A DNA stretch of 38,203 nt from a virus. This document shows, in pieces, positions 1 through 7,478 of the stretch. The notes below the pieces were generated by a model. The model was not told the DNA's origin and ran no database searches. It saw only the letters and a program-made list of their open reading frames with translations. The DNA is taken from positions 1 through 38,203 of IMG/VR virus record IMGVR_UViG_3300023179_004386. One strand, written 5' to 3'. The position numbers were made by a program, and so were the translations under genes. The first letter of the stretch is position 1, and each line of letters starts with the position of its first letter.

Positions 1-342
1 GCAGTCAGCAGCAACTTCCAACTTGGTTACACGGTTGCTTACAGCACCGATTTGTGCCCGAAGAGCAGCAGCCAACTTAGCATCTGCTTCAGTATAGAAT
101 GCAGTGATGTTATCCAGGCAATGATTTGTCAGAGCAAATACTTCATTACGAGTTGCATCAGCACCAGGCTTAAGAGTGCCGTTAGGATAACCAGCAAGAC
201 ATCCATAGCGTGAGTTAAGATTTTGAATTGCCTGATATGCCCAGTCGGTAGGTTGCAAATCCGAATAGGTAGCAGGAGCAGCAAGTACAGGAGCAGAGGT
301 TGCAATAACGGCAACACCGGCAAGAATTGAACGAGTAATCAT
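1..342 (-). CDS. Secreted SLH-domain, cyanobacterial porin-like protein (C-terminus beyond window)
   Basis: The frame is open from an ATG at 342 to the window edge (114 residues seen). Residues 1-22 form a typical signal peptide (MITRS, hydrophobic core, then VLAAPA). An S-layer homology domain follows at about 27-80, with YSDLQPTDWAYQAIQNL, RYGCLAGYPNGT, an ATRNE segment and a Cys-containing end. This is the form found at the N-terminus of cyanobacterial outer-membrane porins, where it binds the peptidoglycan-linked layer. A possible coiled coil starts near residue 88, as in those porins. A consensus sigma70 promoter lies 57 bp upstream, so expression is probably early and separate from the glycan operon. 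Whether a porin barrel follows cannot be seen. Domain assignment is strong; the porin role is inferred. Confidence 0.85.
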   Translation of the reverse strand, partial: MITRSILAGVAVIATSAPVLAAPATYSDLQPTDWAYQAIQNLNSRYGCLAGYPNGTLKPGADATRNEVFALTNHCLDNITAFYTEADAKLAAALRAQIGAVSNRVTKLEVAADC

Positions 343-398
343 AAATTTTATTGAAGTGAAATGTTAAAAGACTTTTTAGGAGTCTCAAGAACCTATTT

Positions 399-427
399 AG
401 TATAACAGAGGATAACCAGATTGTCAA
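399..427 (-). promoter_or_regulatory. Sigma70-type promoter for the SLH gene
   Basis: Minus strand: -35 TTGACA (422-427), exact 17-bp spacer, -10 TATACT (399-404). The -35 box contains the TGA stop of the upstream GT25 gene. A small stem (AGACT/AGTCT, 369-385) followed by a short T run lies in the leader and might act as a weak attenuator. Confidence 0.8.
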
Positions 428-1239
428 CCCTCTTGTTGGGATTGTGTGGCAGAATTTTCGGTTATCCGCCCAAGATAAGGATCATAATCCATATAATCTT
501 TGATGTCAATGTTTGCACCATTCTGAGCCCAGAAATTTGATAGTGCTTCATAATTTGCTTTATGAAAAGCATCAATATGATCCTGATGAATTGAAGAACC
601 AAGATTAATATTATAAAGAAGTAATGGAATTGAATAGGTATTTGCAGTATTATAAATTAAATCATCTGCAACAGGACGAGGTTTAACTCCATTATCAAGT
701 TTGTACTTATCACCTCTAGTATGAAACCTAAGAAGTTTCTCTGCATGATGGCGATTAATTAGATAGCAAGCAGTAGAGAAATCATTCACAAATCTCTTGT
801 GCAACTTAACATGAATATCTCCTGTACAGATAATAGCAATTTGCACCACATCCCAATCATAAGGAATATGTGCATAGAAATCATCCCAAGAAAAGTTCCA
901 GAATCTAATCAGATCTAAATTACAATCATCTTCCATAATGATTGCATAAGGGCTATCGGAGGTTTCCATCCAATGTTTGATTGCCTTTAAGTGAGAAGTA
1001 ACACAACCAATTTCACCAGAAGTCATCATCTCGGGATAACGACCAGTAAGAATATCACTTAAATCATCTTCACGACCGTCATAAGCAGAGATACGAGTAT
1101 AATTTTCAATCTCCCAATATTTAAATTGATCTTCCATATACTGGCGTCTTTCTGGTTGACCATCAAGATTTAAGTAATAGATTGAACCAATACCTTTGAG
1201 TTTATATGCTGCTTTGTTTCTATCAGTTAATTCAAACAT
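424..1239 (-). CDS. GT25-family glycosyltransferase
   Basis: 271 residues with the order of LPS-type family 25 transferases: an N-terminal IYYLNLDGQPERR strand and loop (about 20-32), RISAYDGRE (about 49-57), GEIGCVTSHLKAIKHW (about 76-91), then IIMEDDC (about 100-106) carrying the acidic nucleotide-sugar motif. Family members transfer hexoses to LPS core or glycoproteins; the acceptor here is unknown. It is the last gene of the long glycan operon and its ATG overlaps the end of the GT6 gene by 8 nt. No signal peptide or membrane segment is seen, so it should act in the cytoplasm. Confidence 0.85.
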   Translation of the reverse strand: MFELTDRNKAAYKLKGIGSIYYLNLDGQPERRQYMEDQFKYWEIENYTRISAYDGREDDLSDILTGRYPEMMTSGEIGCVTSHLKAIKHWMETSDSPYAIIMEDDCNLDLIRFWNFSWDDFYAHIPYDWDVVQIAIICTGDIHVKLHKRFVNDFSTACYLINRHHAEKLLRFHTRGDKYKLDNGVKPRPVADDLIYNTANTYSIPLLLYNINLGSSIHQDHIDAFHKANYEALSNFWAQNGANIDIKDYMDYDPYLGRITENSATQSQQEG

Positions 1240-1948
1240 GATATTTTGAGTTGTTCTTTGCTAAGTGTACTATCTTTGGTTCAAATTTGCAATGATCAGA
1301 AAATACTTCTGGATACGCATATTCTGGACCAAGAATATTCACACGTTCTTTTTCTTCAATAAAGAATTTGTTAATATGACTTTCATCGTGCCAGATTGCA
1401 ATCACATTATTCTCAATATCTTTATTCACTCTATCGTCAAGTTCTTCAATCATTTCAAGAACATTAGGAACTTTTCCTCCCCATAAACATCCCTGATAAT
1501 AAACAGACGAATCATCTACCTCGGTTATGTGTGAAAGGGATAGTGGATTGGTTTCAAATGCCCCTGGATATTGATCGTGTGGTTGCATTTGAAGAAAATG
1601 GCAAGGATGATGAACACCAAAAAATGATTTCGTATAATCAAAAAATTCTTCTTCAGTAATTGTATCAACTACTAACGCATCTGCATCAATAAAGACAAAC
1701 CAATCATTCTTTGCAATTTCTTCTTTTGCTTTTTGAATGATTCCAAATCTTGTTAGAGTAACATAAGGCCATTCAAGATGTTCTTGTGGATATACTTTAA
1801 CGTCCTCAGGAAAATCTCCTTCTCCATCCGTAAAAACTAAAATAGTCTTTTCACTATTGGGAAGAAAATACTCTTGAATATTTTCATAATATTTTGGAAG
1901 GAAATTCAAATACTTCCCCGTTCCAATAAAACAAATCGCAACTTTCAT
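1232..1948 (-). CDS. GT6-family (ABO blood-group type) glycosyltransferase
   Basis: 238 residues from the ATG at 1948, whose A is shared with the preceding stop (TAATG). It matches family 6 retaining alpha-1,3-Gal/GalNAc transferases: FIGTGKYLNFLPKYYEN at the N-terminus, VFTDGEG, TRFGII, the metal-binding FIDADALV, a YYQGCLWGGK acceptor loop, and AIWHDESHINKFF. Vertebrate and bacterial members add Gal or GalNAc to the galactose of Fuc-alpha-1,2-Gal. Like bacterial members it lacks a membrane anchor. The coupled gene upstream is a GT11 fucosyltransferase that would make exactly that acceptor. Donor specificity cannot be read from the sequence. I recall a GT6 reported from a marine cyanophage, so the family itself may not be new to phages. 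Confidence 0.87.
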   Translation of the reverse strand: MKVAICFIGTGKYLNFLPKYYENIQEYFLPNSEKTILVFTDGEGDFPEDVKVYPQEHLEWPYVTLTRFGIIQKAKEEIAKNDWFVFIDADALVVDTITEEEFFDYTKSFFGVHHPCHFLQMQPHDQYPGAFETNPLSLSHITEVDDSSVYYQGCLWGGKVPNVLEMIEELDDRVNKDIENNVIAIWHDESHINKFFIEEKERVNILGPEYAYPEVFSDHCKFEPKIVHLAKNNSKYHV

Positions 1949-2739
1949 TATATCACCGTCCAAGTTTCAGGAATAATATCTTTAGTATCTAGATGTTCAT
2001 TATCAGACCCCTTAAACCATCCAGAAGGTGCCACAACTCTATTGTTTGTTGCCAACCAGGCACCCCACCAAGAGAATGAAGAGTTGGCAATAATGTGACC
2101 AGAACACAATGTCATTAAACACATATCAACATAATTACTATTTCCTTCAGCAATAAGAAATCTATCAGAAGAAAATAGTTCTTGTTGATTGCACCATTCT
2201 GAATCATCAGAGAATACAAGAACTGATTCATCATCAAATTGCTCCAATGCTTTTTGATAATAATCCAATCCAAGTGCAGTATGATTTGGATTGGTAATAT
2301 AGTCAGTTCTACGAATATGAAGTGCAATCGGAGAAGAATCCAATTGAGAAATCATTTCTTTACAAGGTTCCAAGATTTCGTCTTTGAACGTAAAGTCAGA
2401 TCTAATTTCATCTTCAATATGTTTGAAATATTTTTCTGATTGGAAAAATCCTTGAATAGAAACCCAATCAGGACATTCGTTAAGAAACTTTTCATTAAAT
2501 GCAAATGTTCCCTCCATAATAGTTGGTCTGTCACCATCAATATATTGAACATTCAATTGCGAAACACTTTCTAACTTAAATGGAACAAGCAATTGATGAT
2601 ATCTCCACTCATCTGTATTTTGGCTTGGAGGAATACAGTATTGGTATCCGTTCTTATTTGCAACTCCTTTGAGTGCAGCAAATTGAAACATTTGATTTCC
2701 AAGTCTACCCAATTGACCAAGAGCATTAAATCCAATCAT
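1948..2739 (-). CDS. GT11-family alpha-1,2-fucosyltransferase
   Basis: 263 residues, the usual bacterial GT11 size. N-terminal GRLGNQMFQFAALKGVA is the family signature. ALHIRRTDYI (about 138-147) is the HxRRxDY motif that binds GDP-fucose. NYVDMCLMTLCSGHIIANSS followed by FSWWGAWLA is the conserved C-terminal block. It transfers L-fucose from GDP-fucose in alpha-1,2 linkage, normally to galactose. Gmd and Fcl in the same operon would supply the donor. Its start overlaps the end of the second GT4 gene (ATGA), and its stop is coupled to GT6. Confidence 0.9.
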   Translation of the reverse strand: MIGFNALGQLGRLGNQMFQFAALKGVANKNGYQYCIPPSQNTDEWRYHQLLVPFKLESVSQLNVQYIDGDRPTIMEGTFAFNEKFLNECPDWVSIQGFFQSEKYFKHIEDEIRSDFTFKDEILEPCKEMISQLDSSPIALHIRRTDYITNPNHTALGLDYYQKALEQFDDESVLVFSDDSEWCNQQELFSSDRFLIAEGNSNYVDMCLMTLCSGHIIANSSFSWWGAWLATNNRVVAPSGWFKGSDNEHLDTKDIIPETWTVI

Positions 2740-3677
2740 AGTCTTTTAATTAATTTTTCAATACTAGGCAGATAATAATTCTCTATTATATTTGACCATC
2801 CAAAGTTTTTAGAATATTCAAAAATTTCTTCACGATGAGAAATAGAATACTGTCGGTTCTTGGTTATGATACTTTCAATATATTCAATATTATTAATTTT
2901 GTTTTCAGGAATCACATCAATAAACTCTTTATCCAAGTCAAGATTTGCTGTTGCAAATTCACTGATTACGATACCAAGTCCAGAAGCAAGAGCTTCCATC
3001 AACACAAGAGAATGTGCTTCCCCATCACTCAATAATACCAGATTACCATAATCTGTCAAGTCATTATGAAGTTGTTCTTTGTTCCATTCGCCAAGATAAT
3101 TTTTATTCGTATCAAATCTATTGTCTGCAATATTACCAGCATACCAAAGACTGTCAATAGACTGAAACAAATGTTGGCGTTTACGATAATCTACCTTTGC
3201 CAGATAGATGCTTCTGTCTGCATATTTTGGTTCATTGGTTTTTATAAATGCAGAGAGATTCACACCGTTCGGAGTAACGAATAGTTTATCTTCAGAGATA
3301 CCAAAGACTTTATAAACTTTTTTAATACTTTCCGACAAACAAAAAATATTTGGTTTATAATTTTGAAATAAATTAAAAATATTTACATACCCACCCATCA
3401 TATTCTGCCGTTCAATATATCCAAAGTGAGAAGTTATTGCACAAGGATATTGAATGTATGGATAAAGAATAATCCAATCATCATAATTGATATGAACAAA
3501 ATCTGGTTTAAATTGATTGACATGCTGGATTATTTCATTTGGATTTGCAATGTTTATAATTTGAATGCTATGTCCCAATTTTTCCAATGAAAGTTTATAG
3601 TCCCAGATTAAACTTTCAACTGCACCCCAACCTACTGGTGGAATTTGGGTTGCAGGGCCAATGATACTAATTCTCAT
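2736..3677 (-). CDS. GT4-family glycosyltransferase (copy 2 of a tandem pair)
   Basis: 313 residues, GT-B fold. N-terminal MRISIIGP with PPVGWGAVESLIWDY is the glycine-rich donor/acceptor cleft motif of family 4. DFVHINYDD, VTPNGVNLSAF and the C-terminal GEAHSLVLMEALASGLGIVISEF (EX7E-type) fit a retaining transferase. The protein aligns by eye along its length with the next gene (WGAVE..IWDY, PDFVHINYD versus FDIVHLHYD, EFIDVIPE versus DFIDVIPE), so the pair arose by tandem duplication. ATGA overlaps join it to both neighbours. The sugar is unknown. Confidence 0.8.
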   Translation of the reverse strand: MRISIIGPATQIPPVGWGAVESLIWDYKLSLEKLGHSIQIINIANPNEIIQHVNQFKPDFVHINYDDWIILYPYIQYPCAITSHFGYIERQNMMGGYVNIFNLFQNYKPNIFCLSESIKKVYKVFGISEDKLFVTPNGVNLSAFIKTNEPKYADRSIYLAKVDYRKRQHLFQSIDSLWYAGNIADNRFDTNKNYLGEWNKEQLHNDLTDYGNLVLLSDGEAHSLVLMEALASGLGIVISEFATANLDLDKEFIDVIPENKINNIEYIESIITKNRQYSISHREEIFEYSKNFGWSNIIENYYLPSIEKLIKRL

Positions 3678-4633
3678 AATAATGATTGCAACTTGGGAGC
3701 ATATTCAAATTCTAAAATATTGGCAAGACCAAAAGTTTTAATTCCATAATCTCTAATCTCATTTCTGTTCTTCACAGAATATTCTTTATTTTTTTCCAGA
3801 ACATTCTGAACATATGAAAGGTCTTCAATTTTATCTTCAGGAATCACATCAATAAAATCTAAACTTGCATCCAATTCCACAGATACTTGTTCAGAAACTA
3901 CTACTCCCAATCCACAGATAAGTGCTTCCTTAACAACCAATGGAGTTGTATTTTCAACAGAACTTAGAAGAGTAAAATTAGAATACTTAGTAATTTCAGT
4001 ATTCAATTTTTCTCTTGGCATTTCTCCTTTGTAGTTTACTCTATTATTAAATCTGCCGGGCTCCATTCTACCAATAAAGTCAACATTATCAAAATCTTGA
4101 ATGAGGTATTGACGTTTTCTATCACAAATTTGAGAGAACGAAAGTGTGCGATCATATGTTGCATTTTCATCAAATTGATAGGAATTATCGTGAACTCCCA
4201 ATCTACTTAACCAACAACGATTTATATCAGCACCAAATCTCACAAAAGTATTAATGTCTTTTTGACTTGAAGAGAAGATATGAAAGTTTTTATTTTTAGT
4301 ATAACTTTGTACTATGGGATTATAGTTATCTCGAGACCACATATCTGGACAATTAATATATGGATAATGACTTGATACAATTAACTTCCCAGAAATTGTA
4401 TTTAAAATTTCTGGAATGATGTCATGAAAAACATCGTAATGAAGATGTACAATATCAAATTCTTCTTCTTTTAGTTCTTCAATGATTTGAACTCTATCTG
4501 AAGTATTAATAATTGTACCAGTGTGTCCAAGTTCTCCAAGAACTGTTGCATAATCCCAAATCAACATTTCAACCGCACCCCATCCATCAGGAGGAATTGG
4601 CATAATGCCAGGACCAATAAATGCAATATTCAT
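3674..4633 (-). CDS. GT4-family glycosyltransferase (copy 1 of a tandem pair)
   Basis: 319 residues, paralogous to the following gene. MNIAFIGPGIMPIPPDGWGA begins the N-terminal Rossmann domain; FDIVHLHYDVFHD follows, and VENTTPLVVKEALICGLGVV is the C-terminal nucleotide-sugar block. SFSQICDRKRQYLIQDF matches YLAKVDYRKRQHLFQSI of the paralogue. The first Glu of the EX7E motif is replaced or shifted, so the two copies may differ in donor. ATGA overlaps on both sides indicate translational coupling. Confidence 0.78.
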   Translation of the reverse strand: MNIAFIGPGIMPIPPDGWGAVEMLIWDYATVLGELGHTGTIINTSDRVQIIEELKEEEFDIVHLHYDVFHDIIPEILNTISGKLIVSSHYPYINCPDMWSRDNYNPIVQSYTKNKNFHIFSSSQKDINTFVRFGADINRCWLSRLGVHDNSYQFDENATYDRTLSFSQICDRKRQYLIQDFDNVDFIGRMEPGRFNNRVNYKGEMPREKLNTEITKYSNFTLLSSVENTTPLVVKEALICGLGVVVSEQVSVELDASLDFIDVIPEDKIEDLSYVQNVLEKNKEYSVKNRNEIRDYGIKTFGLANILEFEYAPKLQSLL

Positions 4634-5352
4634 GAGTAAATTCCAGCCCTCTCTTTTTGTGTTGAAACGTATGATTCTGAATTATCTCCCAAAGTTTTAT
4701 GATATGCCAACCCATTAACATAGGCATTATAACCAAGAATAACCTCAGTATTAAATTCTATTCCTTTATTATAATGGTCTTGAATATTATCAAATGTTGT
4801 AGAATATAAATCCATATTCTTACTATTTGATAGGGCAATATGATCGTTGATTGCATATGCAGTATGCTTACAATCATTTTTTATGTTGAGGTAATTCAAA
4901 TCAAAATCATTAACATTATACACCTTTGTGAACAAGTAGTCAAATCTACATCTAATTACACAATCATATGTAAAATTATTCTCCATTTCATACTGCTGTT
5001 TCAACTCATTACATTTTTTAATTGAATAGAAGAATGATTGAATATTTTGAGAAGGATTTGGAATATTAATGCTACGAATTGGCCAATGAATAGAATCCTG
5101 GTAAAAATTTTCAAAAATTATTTGATTTTGAAATTCATATTTTACTGGAGACAGTTCGCTCAAAACATAGTCATTAATATCACTTGTGTATACATCAGAT
5201 GGAGTATCTATTCTATAAGGACCTTCCTCATCAGGAATCCAAGAATGAAAAAAGAAATCCAATTCTTGATGCGTCCCCCAAGATTTTTTAATATTATCAA
5301 GAGTATTTCTTACATCTCTTGGTTGTCCTGCAAAACAAAATGCTACTTTCAT
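4630..5352 (-). CDS. Putative glycosyltransferase-like protein (member of a three-copy family)
   Basis: 240 residues. It shares a pattern with two other proteins of this operon (9756-10496 and 10506-11243): an N-terminal CFAGQPRDVRNT segment, a FFFHSW segment (about 33-38), and an RCRFDYLF segment after a YDCVI strand, which could serve as a DxD-like metal site. Similar proteins occur in polysaccharide loci and giant or marine phages as presumed sugar transferases; I know no proven activity. It is linked to its neighbours by 4-nt overlaps and has no membrane segment. Confidence 0.6.
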   Translation of the reverse strand: MKVAFCFAGQPRDVRNTLDNIKKSWGTHQELDFFFHSWIPDEEGPYRIDTPSDVYTSDINDYVLSELSPVKYEFQNQIIFENFYQDSIHWPIRSINIPNPSQNIQSFFYSIKKCNELKQQYEMENNFTYDCVIRCRFDYLFTKVYNVNDFDLNYLNIKNDCKHTAYAINDHIALSNSKNMDLYSTTFDNIQDHYNKGIEFNTEVILGYNAYVNGLAYHKTLGDNSESYVSTQKERAGIYS

Positions 5353-6356
5353 AAAATTTTAAGTAAATCTGAGCATCTATTAATATAGGTATGATTTTCT
5401 TTTACATAGTTAAATGACTTTTTAATAAACTCAATATCAGATTTTTTTTCCATTGCATCATAAAACAATTGTGTTATTGATGAATTATAAACACAATGCC
5501 CTTCCATTTCCTTATAAACTTCTTCAGAATTAGTAGTGCTCAATAGACCATAACTTGCATTCTTAAAAACTCTACATGGAATATATCCAGTTTCCCGATT
5601 ATCTTTACCTCTAAGATCTAAACCAAATAACGACCTTTTGTAATTGGCAATATAATCATTTACAGAAATTTGATCTGATCCATATGAATATGGATTTACT
5701 AAGAAGTCTACATTATTTTTCTTGGAAACTTCAGCAAATTCTTCAATTTCTGGAACGTTAGTATATTGATCATAATAAATTGTTCCAAGAAAGACTACAA
5801 GATTTTCTCTATCAAGATAGATATCATCTTCATTCATTTCTTCGGGCAATAAATCAGTTGCCCAATTAATATAAATTTTATCAAAGTCTTCTACATCATA
5901 ATCTACATGCCCATTCTTTAAATGAATAGTTTTATTTGTAGATTCTTGATAGTAGCAGCAAGGGCCAAGTTTTACGTCTTCTTCCTTATTGCGATCAAAG
6001 ATATAATTTGGATTACGCATGAACTTTTGATTATATCTCATATCAACAAACTTCTTCACCTTACCAACATACTTTGTTGGGTCATAGGCACAATGCACAT
6101 AATAGATTGAAGTATTGTTGATTGGAATATTATTACTATCCCATGCTTCAGCAATAAAGATACAGTTAGAATAATCTAAATTTGGATCATAGTCTTCATC
6201 AGGAAACCAATAGGTATCAAATCCTAGTGCCTTGAAACCCCTATAGAATCCATTCCAAACATATCCAACTGTATTTTTATATATTCCTTGCTCGTTTGGT
6301 TTGAATCCCCAAATAATAACTCTATAATTTTGCTTCAGTTCTTGCAAGTTGCTCAT
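5349..6356 (-). CDS. Putative GT-B glycosyltransferase
   Basis: 335 residues. The N-terminal VIIWGFKPNEQGIYKNTVGY, followed by a gene-length alternation of strands and helices, fits a GT-B fold. The C-terminal half has VVFLGTIYYDQ, SLFGLDLRGKDNRETGYIPC and RVFKNASYGLLSTTNSEEVY, resembling the donor-binding half of spore-protein CgeB-like and related transferases (xRxFExxxxG). No close family is named with confidence. ATGA overlaps with both neighbours place it in the glycan operon. Confidence 0.6.
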   Translation of the reverse strand: MSNLQELKQNYRVIIWGFKPNEQGIYKNTVGYVWNGFYRGFKALGFDTYWFPDEDYDPNLDYSNCIFIAEAWDSNNIPINNTSIYYVHCAYDPTKYVGKVKKFVDMRYNQKFMRNPNYIFDRNKEEDVKLGPCCYYQESTNKTIHLKNGHVDYDVEDFDKIYINWATDLLPEEMNEDDIYLDRENLVVFLGTIYYDQYTNVPEIEEFAEVSKKNNVDFLVNPYSYGSDQISVNDYIANYKRSLFGLDLRGKDNRETGYIPCRVFKNASYGLLSTTNSEEVYKEMEGHCVYNSSITQLFYDAMEKKSDIEFIKKSFNYVKENHTYINRCSDLLKIL

Positions 6357-6994
6357 TTTTTAATTGCAAATCCAATCCCATAATCTTGTGGGCAAGCATT
6401 ATCAACAACATCCCAAATATCTCTATTCAGATTTCTCACGAAAAGGTATGGACCAGTATGATGACTTGTATCGTGGAACCCTACAATTCCACCGTCATTT
6501 AAAAGATTAGAATATTCCCAATCACGCAATACTTGATTTACGCTATGATCTCCATCAATAAAAATAAAGTCAAATTTTTCTACTCCCATGGTTTTGAAAA
6601 TTTCTATATTTTCATCGTAATTAGAACTACTTCCTTGGATAGTAAAAATATTTTCGCCATAATCAACTAACCAACTGCGATCTTCGATATCAATGCCAAT
6701 GTATTTGGTATCTTCTTTTTTATTTTTAAAGAATACATGGGCAAAAGAATTTTCACCATTTCTACCAATTCCAATTTCAAGAATTGATTTACAATTATCA
6801 CGAACCTTAAGAAATTGCTGAAGCAATGCTTCTTTATTACATTCGCTACATTCTGTTCCATCAAATGGATTCAATACGCCAGGATCGTTACCAATCTCTG
6901 GCCAGATATGAAGAAAGTGATTTATACCAGCTTCAGTATCATCATGCACAGTATTGCTTCTAATATCTTTAATAAGATCAGTTTCCCATTTCAT
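6353..6994 (-). CDS. Class I SAM-dependent methyltransferase (Methyltransf_24-like)
   Basis: 213 residues. ILEIGIGRNGENS (motif I, about 71-83), YIGIDIEDRSW, then FDFIFIDGDHSVNQVLRDW and GGIVGFHDTSHHTG are the pattern of the Methyltransf_24 / cephalosporin-hydroxylase-like group, common in polysaccharide clusters as O-methyltransferases. It follows the glycerophosphodiesterase-like gene by 3 nt and overlaps the next transferase by 4 nt. Methylation of a terminal sugar is the likely job; the substrate is unknown. Confidence 0.75.
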   Translation of the reverse strand: MKWETDLIKDIRSNTVHDDTEAGINHFLHIWPEIGNDPGVLNPFDGTECSECNKEALLQQFLKVRDNCKSILEIGIGRNGENSFAHVFFKNKKEDTKYIGIDIEDRSWLVDYGENIFTIQGSSSNYDENIEIFKTMGVEKFDFIFIDGDHSVNQVLRDWEYSNLLNDGGIVGFHDTSHHTGPYLFVRNLNRDIWDVVDNACPQDYGIGFAIKK

Positions 6995-6997
6995 TAG

Positions 6998-7477
6998 TCA
7001 ATTCTCCGTTAATTTTTGTTTGTATGTAAGTGGAATATCAGTACAGATTCCATAACTGTTTTTTATATATTCAATGCCATGTGGAAAGTTATAGAGTGAA
7101 ATACTTTCTGGCAAAACAATTACAGATTTTGAATAAGGATATTTACCTACCAATACCCACCCAATACCTTTACTTGTTAAAGTATAACAATCACTTTCGT
7201 GCCAAAAATAATTGAATGCGGTTTTAGAAAATTCAGAAAGTGCTTCTAAATTTTTACAATGAACCCATAGATTTTCTCTATACTTGCTTAACCAATATAA
7301 ACTCACAGGATACTGTGGTTCATCATGTCCCAAGTAAAAACATTTATCCTCATTATTATAACGTACATCAATCTCTACGTCAAATCCTTGGGATAATGCC
7401 TCCTCAATATATTCTGGACTATTTTCTCTCAGTGGATCATGCCCACTGAGATTTCCACGATGAGCAATAATTTTCAT
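6998..7477 (-). CDS. Glycerophosphodiester phosphodiesterase-like protein (GDPD / PI-PLC-like TIM barrel)
   Basis: 159 residues from the ATG at 7477, 1 nt after the RLP stop. A longer frame reaching 7666 is rejected because it runs through the RLP gene. MKIIAHRGN carries the catalytic His6 and Arg7; REN at 17-19, EIDV (Glu35, Asp37) and YLGHD (His51) complete the GDPD metal and acid-base set. At 159 residues it is shorter than the usual 230-250, so part of the barrel is reduced. The family hydrolyses glycerophosphodiesters, and related enzymes act on phosphodiester-linked sugars. Its place directly after the RLP suggests processing of a phosphorylated glycan precursor, which is inference. Confidence 0.75.
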   Translation of the reverse strand: MKIIAHRGNLSGHDPLRENSPEYIEEALSQGFDVEIDVRYNNEDKCFYLGHDEPQYPVSLYWLSKYRENLWVHCKNLEALSEFSKTAFNYFWHESDCYTLTSKGIGWVLVGKYPYSKSVIVLPESISLYNFPHGIEYIKNSYGICTDIPLTYKQKLTEN

Positions 7478-7478
7478 A

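Noticed and set aside
129-323. Leu-rich reading frame on the minus strand
   Set aside because: It is a shifted frame inside the SLH-domain gene (1-342), whose protein has a signal peptide and a clear domain.
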